The notes beneath the pieces were generated by a model, which worked only from the letters and a program-made list of their open reading frames with translations, did not search any database and was not told where the DNA came from. A program made the translations under genes and the position numbers. Shown here one piece after another: positions 41,754 through 52,824 of a stretch of DNA of 64,000 nucleotides (positions are counted from its first letter, which is position 1; each line of letters begins with the position of its first letter). The stretch lies in the NCBI GenBank assembly GCA_030340625.1, contig JAOPHQ010000581.1, positions 62,001 through 126,000 on the forward strand, given 5' to 3'. The stretch is from Merluccius polli (lineage: Eukaryota > Chordata > Actinopteri > Gadiformes > Merlucciidae).

Positions 41754-42183
41754 AATAGAGCGTAACAGTGACTGCCCCTTTTTTAACAGCTCCGGTGCCG
41801 GAAGTAAATTTCCCATGCATTTATCTCGTCCACTTTTCGTAGAATCCTTATAAAAAGAGTATTAAGCCTTTAACCAAGCCAATTGTTCGTTATGGTAGTC
41901 GTGACCATATTATGTTTGATTCGGGCATAAAAAGAATTTGGAAAACGGAAGAAAAGGCAAAGGTACAAGACTGTGTACATTATTTTGTTGACCGAGTGAG
42001 GAACTACTCATCCCGAATCAAACATAATATGGTCACGACTACCATAACGAACGATTGGCTTGGTTAAAGGCTTAATACTCTTTTTATAAGGATTCTACGA
42101 AAAGTGGACGAGATAAATGCATGGGAAATTTACTTCCGGCACCGGAGCTGTTAAAAAGGGGGCGGTCACTGTTACGCTCTATT
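41754..42183. mobile_element. Foldback element with 172-bp arms
   Basis: Arms 41754-41925 and 42012-42183 are inverted copies with about three differences (for example CAATTGTTCG against CAATCGTTCG), separated by 86 bp. Outer edge AATAGAGCG. No TSD is obvious and no ORF crosses it. It may be a foldback-type transposon or an inverted duplication. Confidence 0.85.
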
Positions 42184-43949
42184 GAATTCAAGCAGGTGAT
42201 TCTGTCTCCATTCCTCCACATTTACAATCTATACCACCTATCCTATGGGCTGAACATAAGAATCAGAGGAGGGATTTATTGAATGTACCCCATACACGGC
42301 ATTCTGCAACAGGCAAGAATGGGAGGCTGGTTAGCCAATGATGGTAAGATCCTTGAAACCCTGGGACCTAAGGCAGGCATAGTGACGATTACTTGGCCGA
42401 GTCACTGTGAGCGCTGACTCACTTGATCATAATGTGACAAGAAGAAGAAAAAGAGATCCCGAAAAAACAGTTTGGGTTGAGAGGTGGAGGAGGAACAGGT
42501 GGAGGACAGGTTGATTCAGGCAGCGGAAGTAGGGACCTTAACTAGGGCATGTCGACTTTTCCCTGGTGAAACCCTCACGGTGTAAACTGCCTTGCGTTAC
42601 GCTATCGGTGTAGTACATGACTTGGTAAACTTTGGCAACAGCGTGGTTTCAAAGCAGCTGATGGTAAACCCATATCACATCAAACTTTGGTTTCGGATTT
42701 ACTGGCTGCAATTGCCCTTTCTACTAGATTGGCTGTAGTCAAGGTAAAGGGCAAAGCGCCTAAGGAGAAATACAGGCAGAGGGCAACGATATGGCAGCTG
42801 GATGGGCTGTGCAAGAGGGCTCTACATCATATTGCTCTGTAGCTTCTGTTTAATGTTTTCAGCTAATTATAGTTCCCCTCAGGTTGATGTACATATTCTA
42901 CAATCACAGGCAACACCAGCTGATTTTGAATATTGGCATAAAAAAGGCGTTACTACCCCAGGTACAGATTCTTTGTTACATGACATTGATCATAGTATAG
43001 CATTACCAGCTAGCACTTTTCCATTTCTCATCTGACATTTTCATGGTATGTCTCATGTCAGCCAAAAGGGGGTTGTAAGGGACATAATGGTGAGATTTTG
43101 TATTCATGGAGTACAAAGAACTGTAAAATTGATTCTTAGCTCTTGTTTGACCTGTGCAAGAAAAAATGTAAGAAAACCGGGGCATCCCATCATGCCCTAC
43201 CTCCTCCATCATTGTCATTACAGTCACTACAAATAGTTAAATCAGGAGAGACTAGTATTAAAAAATTACCCACAACATTTATTGACAACACATTTGGCGA
43301 TTAGACACCATCAAATTATTCTTCAAGGGGACAATGGAACCATGAAGTCTGCCGGGAGGTGAATTCCCCCTTGATGTCTATGATGGTGGTAACTATGAGG
43401 GAATTCCTTGGCCCTGGAGGACGCCATCTCTTTCTCCATAGACAGGTGGAGCCTAGTCCCGGGGGGGTGAAGGGGATGGAGGAGGGCTGCAACGAGTCGC
43501 AATGAAAACAACAAAGACAGGAATGAGAGATGTGTATATGTACACCTTGCATTGATGTGCAATTGTATTCCTGTTTAATGCAAGAGGTCCTGATTGGTTG
43601 AGCGATAAAGGGGAGGGGCTTGCAATGACTGTGGGAATTAAGAACCCAGACATAGAGCAATGAGAAATAGAAGGGGAATGTCATCCTCTCCTGATTGAAC
43701 TTTTGCTTTAGCTCCATATGTTCATGCCCCTAAAGGACCTATTAAATATACTGTATGCTTGTCATAATAGATCAGTTCTCTCTCTCTAAGTGGGTATAAG
43801 CATTTCCATGTGCAAAAGACATGGATGTTGTGTTATGTGTTTATACCAACGCACTTATCGAGAAATGTAATGGCATCTATGGTGATGTATCTCTCTCCTT
43901 TCCTATGCCCTCAGATCAACCCACACACCCATTCCTGCCCGGTGACCAG
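42184..43949 (+). pseudogene. Retrovirus-like pol remnant (RNase H end and integrase)
   Basis: The plus strand carries scattered retroviral pol motifs in several frames: an RNase H end (SAISTRLAVVKVKG-like codons at about 42700), an integrase zinc region with His residues at about 43020-43060 and a CLTCARKN knuckle near 43150, a core segment near 43740-43820 and a C-terminal segment ending at HPFLPGDQ next to the Harbinger. 43300-43700 does not read as pol and may be an insertion. Stops and frameshifts make it inactive. It is a fixed old copy; no 5' LTR was identified. Confidence 0.6.
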
Positions 43950-44499
43950 GGGTCCGTTTCACAAAGCAGGTTTAGTGAAAACCCTGGGTTTATTAACCCT
44001 GAAATGAGGGAAACGCTGAGTTTTCCGTTTCACAAAGGGAGCTAACTCAAATCTAGCCTGTTTCACAGAGAGAGATAACTTACGCTCTCGGTCAGTTACC
44101 GTAGTAACAGACTCTATGAAACTAACCTGGTCGGGACCAGGTTTTACTCAATGAACCTAGAGGTTCAATCTGTCTCCGCCCTCTTTCAGCCATTTGATTT
44201 CCTCATTCATTCAGTCAGCAGGCGAGTTTTGGCGTAGCCGTCTGTCAAAAATCATTAAAAAAATCAGAGTCAGTAGGCTATTTCAGAAGTCCATTAGGCA
44301 CATTAGGCGGACCTACGACCGATGGGGGGGGGGGGGGGGGGGCGCCACTCCGGTAGATCCACCCCTGGTTAGGGCAAAGTACAGTACCTGCAGCCTGTGA
44401 CAATTGCCAGTACGCAAGAAAAAGTGCCGGTACGCTAAAGGGTAAAATGTAGAAGTGCCGGTACTGCGTAGAAGTGCCGGTACTGCGTACCGGTGAGCC

Positions 44500-44734
44500 C
44501 ACTTCGAGCACTGCTTTTGACAACGATCCCGTGGATGACGGTGCAGATGACGGTGCAGCATTACTGCGCAGAGAATTAAATATTCGTCGGGAGAGGGTTA
44601 TCAGACCGCGCATAGATGTAGCCTTTCCAGACAATTATCATTTCCAGACAATGATCTTTTTCAGCGGTACCGTTTCACGTCACAGTCCATCATTTACATA
44701 CACAACCTAATCCGTCCTTACATTTGCAACATTA
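44500..44734 (+). pseudogene. Harbinger-B transposase N-terminus
   Basis: Reads LLRRELNIRRERVIRPRIDV, AFPDNYHFQ, then in another frame QRYRFTSQSIIYIHNLIRPY followed by ICNITNR. The continuation after the hAT (RSHALTSQQIVCC... ALRFFANGSFLYNVGDAEHL) at 51556-51700 completes the N-terminal helix region of a Harbinger transposase. The DDE core is absent, so the element is deleted internally. A poly-G minisatellite unit (GGACCTACGACCGATGGGGG, 44308) lies upstream inside a small hAT-like piece ending GATCCACCCCTG. Confidence 0.75.
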
Positions 44735-46029
44735 CCAACCGTCAGTGGCGGAGCTAGACTTTTTTACTTGGGGGGGCCAGGGGGGGGCCAAAGCTATTTC
44801 AGGGGGGCCAGTATATAACAATGAATTTTCAACGGAACACAATCAATTGCGATCAAAATCTTTTCATATAATAAACACACAAGGAGATAAGATTTCTGTA
44901 TAAAAGTCACAGTTTATTAATAATGTACACTCACACACACAATTTGGATTACTGAATACTCAAGCCAAGTGTTGCCTTTATACCAGTTGCTGTTAAAAGC
45001 CCTCTTACGTGTCCCATGATGAGTTTGGGGGAATTTTGTGAGATGAGGCTGAACAGGAAAGTCCTCTTTGGATCTTGAAATGTCTGCAAGAAAAAAAAGA
45101 AAAAAAAAAGAAAAAGAAAAATAATGGTCAAAGACAGTTAAGAGATAATTTCAACAAAGTAAATTTAGGTGCAGGTAAGTAGGCATACCGCTGGGTCCTT
45201 TTGGAGCAGCAAATATGGTGCTTGACGCAGCTGGCAAGTGGTCAACTTCATCTCCTGGCTCTGAATCAGCATCCTCCTGGTCAGAAGCAGAGGTCTCGAT
45301 GTCGTCACTCAATTAAGCTGTAAAAGAATATTTTAAAACAAAATTAATATTCAGTAATTTTTAAAACATTATCAGTGACCAATATTTTGAATTACAAACT
45401 ATGAAGATTTTTTTTTAATCAAAAAGTTAATTAGTAGTTAAAATTAATTACTGGACAAAGATGCGACTACCTCTGTAGATACTCTGACCTGGTAATGGCG
45501 GGCTGGGTTGTATTTGGCTCTCCTGACTAGTCTGGTGGAAGCCGTCAGGATTGCTGGGGTCTGGGCTGAGGTCTGTTTTTTCCTGATCTTTGCCTGACTT
45601 GCTCCTCTTTCCAAAGTAGTCATATATCCCCCCGTCTTTTCATTCTGAACTCACCCTGCGCAAAATGTGCAAAAAGTAACGTTACAAGAGTCTTTTTACT
45701 TCAGATAACTTACAATGAGAACATTGTTGTTAACTCTTTCCCCCATAAACGCTTACTAGGCGCAAGCCAATGTCGCATTTAAGGGGGAAAGAGACACTGG
45801 CATACTTTAGCCGTTTTCAGACAGGTTTTCCATACATTTTGCGATAATTGCTTGCCGCATTTCTGACGGTAACAGACATTCAGACATGAATGCTCAGCTC
45901 ACGTTAGGCTACATTTCTTTAAAGCCAACAGACAGTGCATTAATCAACATAGAGTTGCGCTAAGCTAAGGCTAAAATCTGCAAGTTGATAACTTTGTCTG
46001 TTAACGTCGTGGATGAGCGTGTTGGAAGC

Positions 46030-46187
46030 TTTTTATTATTATTTTTTTTTATAAACTTTATTCCGTACCATTAAAAGAGAAAACAAAGAACAAAAAAATA
46101 ATAATAATAACAATGATAATAATAACAACAGTCCGAAATGGAATAGGAAGAAGCAATGCTTATCTAGTCCTATCCCTATTTTAACAC
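46030..46187 (-). mobile_element. LINE 3' tail (continues at 50478)
   Basis: Minus strand: AGCATTGCTTCTTCCTATTCC, then TTATTATTATCATTGTTATT and AATAAAGTTTATAAAAAAAA, a LINE 3' UTR with polyadenylation signal and short tail. Flanking GAAGCT occurs left of it (46027) and right of the LINE (51071), a possible TSD. Confidence 0.7.
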
Positions 46188-46390
46188 TTAAAGGCCATGG
46201 TGCAGGTTAAACACCACTTTCGATTAATGGGTACATAAAGCACTGAAGATATGTATATAAAGTTAGAAATGTCTCCAAAATTGTGTTAAAGTGTAGTTTT
46301 TGGTCGTAACGGTTATTGTTAGCGCAATTCGGCGATGACGTCACGTCGGGGAGACGTGGTGGAAGTAGCCTCAGCCTTGTACTAGAACTA

Positions 46391-46432
46391 TGGCGTCTAA
46401 CTGGGATGAGGAAGAGGTGGCAAGACCCACAA
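46391..46432 (+). other. Candidate first exon of the P2X7-C-like gene
   Basis: ATG in ACTATGG opens MASNWDEEEVARPTNN; a donor could be AGGAAGAG/GTGGCA near 46420. Acidic N-termini like this precede P2X7-C domains in other fish proteins, but the link is inferred. Confidence 0.35.
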
Positions 46433-46694
46433 ATAACATTTATGTTAGCATAGCCATATAATTTCGAACCGGTCAGAAGTGAGAGGGCGAATGAGAGCCG
46501 ATGGCCGTCAAAGACAATGAAATGCATGGTCAGAGGAGAATGAGTGGAGAGTTGGCGAAGTGTCCTGGTCAGTCGCTAGCTACCATTTAGATCGCAGCAA
46601 CGAGCGCTGGAGCGGTCTATGAACAGCAGTGCATACAATAACACTTTTTTCCCCATCAGGGTACTGCTTACCGGGAGAGGGAGAGAGTAGTAAG

Positions 46695-46917
46695 CGTGTC
46701 TGTGCGGGCGGTGTCGTCCCATGGAAACTGGTGGAGAGCTTGTGTTGTAGGGAAGTGAGTGCGTTTTGGTCGCGGAGCTCACCCCGCGGCCATCAGATGT
46801 AACGTTCCTAACTCAGCATCCAGGATTTGAGGCATGCTGCCTGAATCCGTTTGTGCTAAAGATAACCTACTCACATTTCAGGCAGGATCATGGTCCCCTT
46901 CAAGCCAGCAGGGACGA
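46695..46917 (+). pseudogene. P2X7 C-terminal-like domain, first part
   Basis: In consecutive frames: CLCGRCRPMETGGE, CCREVSAF, then LVAELTPRPSDVTFLTQHPG followed by FEACCLNPFVLKITYSHFRQ. The Cys-rich CGxCxPM...CCRE...HPGF...CLN pattern is that of the zinc-binding intracellular C-terminal domain of P2X7 receptors, which also occurs alone in many fish transposon-related genes. Two single-base shifts (about 46737 and 46765) break it. The exon ends at 46917 before GTATGT. Confidence 0.8.
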
Positions 46918-47028
46918 GTATGTTCATTGTTTATGTTTGCTTTGCCATTACTAGACTAGAGATGTGTTGCATAAACATGCATGACAAACAGGTATACAAT
47001 TAAGTTTCCAACCTACTTATCCCTATAG

Positions 47029-47203
47029 GCAATACCGGTACACAGCGTACAGGCAGGCTATACGCTGGCCTTATGGCGTTCTCGGTGTTCATAGAAGGAA
47101 GCCTCTACCCTCCTGTCTGGTTTCAACCATCAGGCTACAATTTCAGAGTGGTGATGAGACCCATCATGGCTTTCAATGGCCTCGTTTGGATGACAATGAA
47201 TAA
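47029..47203 (+). CDS. P2X7 C-terminal-like domain, last exon
   Basis: Acceptor CCCTATAG precedes 47029. Joining GA at 46916-46917 to G at 47029 keeps phase and gives RDEQYRYTAYRQAIRWPYG, then VLGVHRRKPLPSCLVSTIR and a stop TAA at 47201-47203, immediately followed by AATAAAAACC. YRYTAYRQ...RW..G.LG...R..LPSC.V..IR is the diagnostic end of the domain. Confidence 0.85.
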
Positions 47204-48845
47204 AAACCATATTGGCACATGAATAAAATCAAGTATTTTTCAGTTCAAGAATTGTCATGCTTGTTCTGTTGTGATCGCTCAACGGCCCTTAAAATGTGAT
47301 AAAATACACAGAACACGTACATTCCAATGAAAACAGTTTATTAGTTTATCCCAAGTATATTACTGAACAAAGAGACAGGTTGGAAAGTTCCTGATAAAGT
47401 AAACAAATCACAAAAAATGGTTAGGCACAAAAAGAATCAACATGTAAGTGTGGTCTTACCCGAGGGTCAGCTCTCTCTCTCACACACACACTAATATGCA
47501 TGCATGCATACATACATGCAGTGATATCAAAAGCACATACAGAGGTCCTTTTCGGGTTATCATTCCTTACTCCCTTTCCTACTAATACTACAAGGAATTA
47601 TGGGGAAAAGTGTCAAATGGAGATGTAAAGGGAGCATTTATGCAACATTTCCTTGATTGTAATCTTGTGCGAAAATCAGAATCCGAAAAGGACCTGTAGA
47701 CAAGGCACTACCAGGTACAATGATTGGTAAGCTATGTTGAATTGTATAAAAGACATTTCATGCAAACAAAATAAATAAAACCACAGCACACACAATGAGC
47801 AGCAGGCAGACATGCAGCATGCAGAACCCCTTGCAAAACCACATGGGGTACAGTGACTAAAGACAGGCACAAGAGCAGCGAGGTCCCACCACCAACAACT
47901 AAGTAAAAAAAACAAAGCAATAAACGGCACACAAAGAGAAAACATAACATGCAGCATGCAGAAAACCACCACCAAGCCGTTGCTAGCTAACTGCTGGTTC
48001 TGCATTAGCCAGTTTTATGCTTTAAAATATTTCTAGGGAGACTATGTATCGCAATAACAATTAATGTCTGTTTGAATCTGTACAATGCCTAAACTTGAAT
48101 TCTAAATTCAGTTTATATAACAGCTTTGGACTTGGATGTAGATCATATCCATACTGTCAAGTACAATCTGTCTTGTATCTAGTTAAACTTTCAACTTTGT
48201 GGGCATTTATCACACCCATAATTAATTGGTATTTTGCATAAATGTAACTCTATGAATGATAAATGTTTAAAGGTATTGGTTGGGATATGTGAGCATTGGA
48301 GCACATTGTGGGATCCGAAATACGAGACACCATGTTCCTGTGGAGCATTGGCTGGTTTTGCCAGAAACGTTGGTAGCCACATGATGCACAGACCTAGATA
48401 TGTAAAAAAAAATAAAAAAAATAAAAAGAGTAATCAACAGTATATCAGGTTTCAATATAGAGTAAGTACGGTACATTACTGGTCAAATGTTTTCAATGAA
48501 ACACACATGATGTTTATGATGGCATCATAAACCCACAGCCTAAAGCCTGGTACATACATTGTAAATTAACTGGCAAGACAAATTTGAATGTGGGCAGACA
48601 GTCAGGGCTATCACATTTGAATTAGATATTCTGATTTTCTAATCAGATATGGCCTGCTGTGTATACAAAACCTACTATCCGACTTCTCACAACAGGCCGG
48701 ACAGAGGGCAAACAGGCTCATGAGCACCTCTTGGCAAACAATGAATTTGTCAATGCCACTACAACAAAAAAGAGAGCGGGGGGGAATTCAATTCTACCAG
48801 ATACACAAAAAGGAAAATGCAAAGTTGGTCTATGTTGGCTTTAAA
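47204..48845. other. Central part of the TTAA element without recognised gene
   Basis: AT-rich. ORFs at 47676-48005 (minus, hydrophobic) and 48234-48530 (plus) show no known motif; 47812 and 47952 share CATGCAGCATGCAGAA. A catalytic transposase would be expected here but is not visible. Confidence 0.4.
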
Positions 48846-49060
48846 TTATCTCACTTTTGGTGGGGGTCACAGGTGTGAGATGGCTCCTCCTCACACAATT
48901 CCTCCTCATCCTCAGACATATGTCCTCCAGGCACCCACGATTAATCGCTGATGACAGACGGATCATCTTCATCATCGGTCTGTTCAGGACTAGTGAGGGG
49001 GGTGGAAGTTTGGGTCTGTGTCCCCACACTGACCTTCTTGGGCTTCAGGTTCACCTGCAC
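48846..49060 (-). other. Candidate third exon of the THAP gene
   Basis: Reads VNLKPKKVSVGTQTQTSTPL, then TSPEQTDDEDDPSVISD, a TAA (48941-48943) and, still in frame, HMSEDEEELCEEEPSHTCD. The SVGTQT motif followed by an acidic stretch is common behind THAP domains. The stop may be a degenerate mutation. Confidence 0.5.
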
Positions 49061-49239
49061 AGCTGTGGCAGAGGTAGTAAACATACCCAAACATATGACA
49101 ATCATGGCAAATCTACGTGGTTATGTTTTGACATAGGCTATGTATTAATTTCATCTGTGTATGGAAATGTCCTGTATGCATAGATTTTGGAAACGTATGT
49201 TTTAGACAGCATATCGACCACCCAAAATACAACATTTAC

Positions 49240-49357
49240 CGTGAGACCTTCCACGGGGCTTCACATTGCACTGTGTCCCAGTGTCACAAGTGGAGGGCAA
49301 GGGGTCATTCACGTCGACACTGTCCGCGGTCTCCTGCTGTGCAGCATCGATCAACAT
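49240..49357 (-). other. Candidate second exon of the THAP gene
   Basis: Minus strand reads MLIDAAQQETADSVDVNDPL and PSTCDTGTQCNVKPRGRSH between a possible acceptor (GCGCAAG) and the donor CACG/GTAAAT (49239). The composition is coding-like and adjoins the THAP exon. Confidence 0.5.
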
Positions 49358-49688
49358 CTTGCGCAAACAAATTCAAAAGGGTCAGCGACACAGTCACGTT
49401 AAATACATATGAGAACCGTAATAGTCAAACACACACGCGCTGTTGTGAAAGCCGCTTGACGATCACCAGTGATCCAAACAAACACTAGCCATGGTGCTTT
49501 CTAGTTAGATACGACAAGCTTTTGGACATTTACTTCAGGACAATTTAGTTTCATGAATCACGAAATGTGCTTTTCTAATCTCAGACTGATCATGACTGTA
49601 GTGGCGGCGGTGTCAAAGGGAACACGGTATAGTATGCACAGGGTTAGCTAACGCGCAGATAAACAGTACGCATTATCATGAGGCTTAC

Positions 49689-50010
49689 CGTAGCATCTCT
49701 GCTTTCTTGGTGCCTCTCGGTGTGGTAGCGGCAGGCAGAGAGGTGCTGTGCAGACGGCCCGGTGGTCGGAATCAGCGTTGCCAGCCTCTTGGTCTTCAAC
49801 CCGAGTGATACCATTCTGGCGTCCTCTTCGTCGTAGTCCTCCTTGAAATGCGCGCTGCAGATCTTGGTATTGGCGGTGACGGAAGTCATTGAAAAATGTG
49901 CCCGCCTAACTCGGACAAAGTGGACCCACTGTCGAAGGGTTGCCTTGTCCTTCGGGAAGCCATGGAGCTGTGTCCAGTTTACAACCGGCACAAGCACAGT
50001 AGCCCGGCAT
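49689..50010 (-). pseudogene. THAP zinc-finger exon
   Basis: The ATG at 50008-50010 begins MPGYCACAGCK (first C-x-x-x-x-C pair). After a one-base shift follow LHGFPKDKATLRQWVHFVRV, TKICSAHFKEDYDEE and LKTKRLATLIPTT. HxFP, the conserved Trp, C-x-x-H (ICSAHF) and the closing IPT are the THAP signature, a DNA-binding domain found in P-element, Kolobok and related transposases. The exon ends at a good donor (CTACG/GTAAGC, at 49688). Confidence 0.85.
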
Positions 50011-50028
50011 TATACCGGTTCGAGGGTG

Positions 50029-50175
50029 TAGCTATCTAGCTATCTACGCTATCTGTCTATGCTACGCTATGCTATCTGGCTATCTCTCTCTATGTATCTA
50101 TTTATCTATCGTTCTATGCTGTCTATCTATCTGTCTATCTATCTATCTCTCTATCTAGGCTATATATATGTATTT
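50029..50175. repeat. (CTAT)n-like microsatellite
   Basis: Imperfect CTAT/CTGTCTAT/GCTATGCTATC repeats just upstream of the THAP ATG. Confidence 0.85.
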
Positions 50176-50477
50176 ATCTGTATAATCTGCTGAACAATCT
50201 CTTACTAGTCTCTCTATACTCGCCTCTCTCAATGGTCTCACGGCGGGCTTTGGTCTGTTGTCTCCCCGATGTGACGTCATGCAATGCATTGTGGGGGAAA
50301 TGAGAATCAATCGCGAACTGCTAAAATATAGACGGCTAAAAACCAACTTTTTTGTATTATATTACGTTTTGTGATACCCAACAACATCAAATACAATGAA
50401 TAACAGTTTAAATGTTTATTACCAACAAGCAAATACGCAGATTCATTAGAAAATTAAACCTGCACCATGGCCTTTAA

Positions 50478-51085
50478 TGATTTCAATTGTAGAAAAAAAC
50501 AAAAATAAAAAATAAACATTTTTAGGCTTGTAAATTAATCAATTTCAGTCTAATATATGTATGTAATATATATATCTATGGTATAATCAAACAAAAACTT
50601 TTGCCATTAGCAAGTGGCACATTCACCTTCTTCGCTTCTATACCTTGTAAAAATATATTTTTTGTACATCTTTTTAAATTCTATTACATTTATACTCTGT
50701 TTAATTTTTTCCTCGAGACCATTCCACAACACCACACCACAAATCGAAATACACATACTTTTAATATTAGTCCGAGCATAATGCTGTTTCATATTTAATT
50801 CCCCTCTTAAGTTGTAGCCCCCCTCTCTCTCTGTGAACAGTCTTTGTATGTTACCAGGAAGCTGTTTATTTTTTGCTTTATACATTATTTGTGCGGTCTT
50901 AAATTCTACCAGATCTCTGAACTTTAAGGCATGCACTTTTAAAAATAGTATATTGGTATGATCACGATATCCTACATTGTTAACTATCCTTATGGCTCTT
51001 TTTTGTAGTATGCATATTGATTGTGTATTGGTTTTGTAGGTGTTGCCCCATACTTCTACACAGTAATTCAGAAGCTGATACTAGG
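50478..51085 (-). CDS. LINE (jockey/CR1-like superfamily) C-terminus and 3' UTR start
   Basis: The minus-strand frame reads NYCVEVWGNTYKTNTQSICI, LQKRAIRIVNNVGYRDHTN, VHALKFRDLVEFKTAQIMYK, NIQRLFTEREGGYNLRGEL, SICGVVLWNGLEEKIKQS and ends ECATC at 50607. This is the C-terminal region of a LINE RT after the catalytic domain; a 5'-truncated copy. Its 3' UTR is interrupted by the TTAA element and resumes at 46187. Confidence 0.8.
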
Positions 51086-51555
51086 CGCTGAGCTAGGCGA
51101 TGAGCTGTAATGTTAAAGTTAAGTTATCTGATACCCTCGTGTGTACTGGCAACTGGCAACGAGAAACTACAAAAAACGTTCTCCTATTTGAAAATGAAAC
51201 AAAACTTACCTTAGTAAGGAATATCCATCAAGGAATAAACTGCAGTGCTGTTCTTCGTCTATGTTCTCCGATACTGTGTGAGATCGTTGAACGACCGTTA
51301 GACCATCTTCTTCTCCTTTTTTGAAATAGTTAGCAGCAGTAGTGGCTGAATTATATTTTTTGCTGAGAGCGCCAACTACTGCACAGGAAGAACATAGCAG
51401 TGAAGAGATTTTACCGATTACAGAATTCAGCAAGCTCTTCTCAACAAGACGTGCGGTCAGAGTGCGGTGGGGCACCTGGGGGGGCCAATGAGATTTCGGG
51501 GGGGGGGGGCAAATGCCCCCCCGGCCACCCCCCTGGCTCCGCCCCTGCCAACCGT

Positions 51556-51715
51556 AGTCATGCTCTCACATCCCAGCAGATAGTGTGTTGCACTGCGTTT
51601 CTTTGCAAATGGAAGTTTTTTGTACAATGTCGGAGATGCAGAGCACTTGAGCAAGGCAACTGTATACAGTCAAATAGCCACTTAATATTTACTTTACAGT
51701 GTAAAACATGATCAA
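51556..51715 (+). pseudogene. Harbinger-B transposase, continuation after hAT
   Basis: Codons for SHALTSQQI, then ALRFFANGSFLYNVGDAEHL and SKATV follow the TSD of the hAT, in the same order as other Harbinger transposases. It ends in AT-rich sequence without a DDE domain. Confidence 0.75.
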
Positions 51716-51837
51716 AATGATCATGCCGAGGTCTTATCTGTTGTTTTTATGTCATCTTAAGCTGCTGCCAAGTGCGCTTCTCCCCCGGGGGATTGCACCT
51801 AAATGAAATAAATGAATAGGCTACCATTCAAGCAGTT

Positions 51838-51994
51838 TTCCCCTGTAATATTATTGTGATTGCAAAGGACTACATTTACACGCAGCAGTGTTGCACTTCT
51901 TTCTAAAAACGTGTTGAAACTCGCCATATGAGCGCATTAGGATTTCCAATTCGAGGTTGGTGAAAAACGTAGACCTCCTCTTCCCCGTTGCCAT
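51838..51994 (-). pseudogene. Harbinger-B Myb/SANT-like protein, N-terminal exon fragment
   Basis: From the ATG complementary to 51992-51994: MATGKRRSTFFTNLELEILM, then RSYGEFQHVFRKKCNTA. The pattern KRxxxFTxxELExL is the start of the Myb-like DNA-binding protein that Harbingers use to carry the transposase into the nucleus and to the ends. It is truncated after about 45 residues. Divergent orientation to the transposase fits the family. Confidence 0.7.
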
Positions 51995-52207
51995 GGTGAC
52001 TCGTCGAATCGGGGCTCCATTGATGCTGGCTTTTTGTAGTTGTGGTGCACGCGCTTAACCCTAGGTGGAACTCCTCTGAGTTGATCAAATTAACTCAAAT
52101 CCGCTGTTCTGGAACCGAAAACCCAGAGTTTTCTATTTCAGAGTAGATCAACTCAGCGTTTAGGATTAGACTCAGAGGTTGTTAAACCTGCTTTGTGAAA
52201 CGGACCC

Positions 52208-52824
52208 CAGGTCCTAATCAAATCACTCGGCCCAAGGAAGGTCAGCGACGCCCGACACAGCCAACCGAGGACAAAGGAAATAAACTGACCAGAGGTTCCA
52301 GCAAGGGCGAAACTGAGGGCCCCAACCTAGGAACAGAAGCAAGACCATGCCCTCATCGACATGGAGGAGGAAAAAAAACGCAGAAGGAACCGTTGTCTTA
52401 TGTTAATCATAACTCCTGTCTTTTTAGTAATTCTTTCAGAATAAAAGAGGGCAATTGTTGGGAGTTGGGATTGTGTGGCCTTTTGTTAGGAGTTGTGCAT
52501 GTCCTGCTGTGTTGACCTCGCCACTTATGTATCATTGAAGGAACTATTGTTATGTTGCTATGAAAATCACTGATATATCTTGTTATTGTCAAGGATGTCT
52601 CTGTTGGGAATTATGTGCTTATGATTTATCCTTCTTACCATTACTCCAAACCAACTTTTTGTTTCCTAAGCGCTAAGGTTAAGCGCTCCCCCACTCCAAT
52701 TAACTTCTTATCTTCTCTCTTTCACACAATGGGCGTAATTCTCCCATGCTAAACTTTATGCTTTATGTATCTGAATAAACTTTGAATCTCTCCGAGTGAT
52801 ACTGCCTTGTCACATTAATTCCCA
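52208..52824 (+). pseudogene. Retrovirus-like remnant, 3' side, with purine tract and LTR
   Basis: Continues the pol frame after the Harbinger (VLIKSL...). A short frame with a basic start and a hydrophobic stretch (about 52361-52440) could be all that is left of an env start. AAAAGAGGG (52443-52451) is a plausible polypurine tract just before TGTTGGGAG, the likely LTR start (52456), with AATAAA near 52782 and an end at about 52824 (ATTCCCA). The second LTR is not found, so LTR limits are estimates. Confidence 0.55.

Larger units (their letters stand above)
46192..50473. mobile_element. TTAA-target DNA transposon with THAP and P2X7-C-type genes, 4.3 kb
   Basis: Ends AGGCCATGGTGCAGGTT and its inverse at 50459-50473, flanked by TTAA (46188-46191, 50474-50477), inside a LINE 3' UTR. 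A TTAA target and a THAP-domain gene suggest Kolobok; a 2-bp TA target as in ISL2EU-type elements cannot be excluded. A plus-strand gene with a P2X7 C-terminal-like domain (46391-47203) faces a minus-strand THAP gene (50010 down to ~48846). No catalytic nuclease exon is recognised in 47210-48840. Confidence 0.75.
44743..51547. mobile_element. hAT element in Harbinger-B, 6.8 kb with nested elements
   Basis: Ends CAGTGGCGGAGCTAG and CTGGCTCCGCCCCTG with an exact 8-bp TSD CCAACCGT (44735-44742, 51548-51555). Subterminal GGGGGGCCA occurs on both sides. Without the LINE and TTAA element it is ~1.7 kb; no hAT transposase recognised in 44900-46020 or 51090-51480. Confidence 0.9.
43950..52207. mobile_element. 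PIF/Harbinger element (Harbinger-B), 8.3 kb with nested elements
   Basis: Ends GGGTCCGTTTCACAAAGCAG (43950) and the exact complement at 52188-52207, extending to GTTTA. TSD CAG at 43947-43949 and 52208-52210, again the CWG target of PIF/Harbinger. Without the hAT at 44743-51547 it is about 1.45 kb and carries pieces of transposase (plus) and a Myb-like exon (minus), i.e. the usual two divergent genes. Confidence 0.9.

Noticed and set aside
47676..48005. Hydrophobic minus-strand ORF as a membrane protein
   Set aside because: No motif, no splice or start context, and composed partly of a short repeat (CATGCAGCATGC); likely chance.
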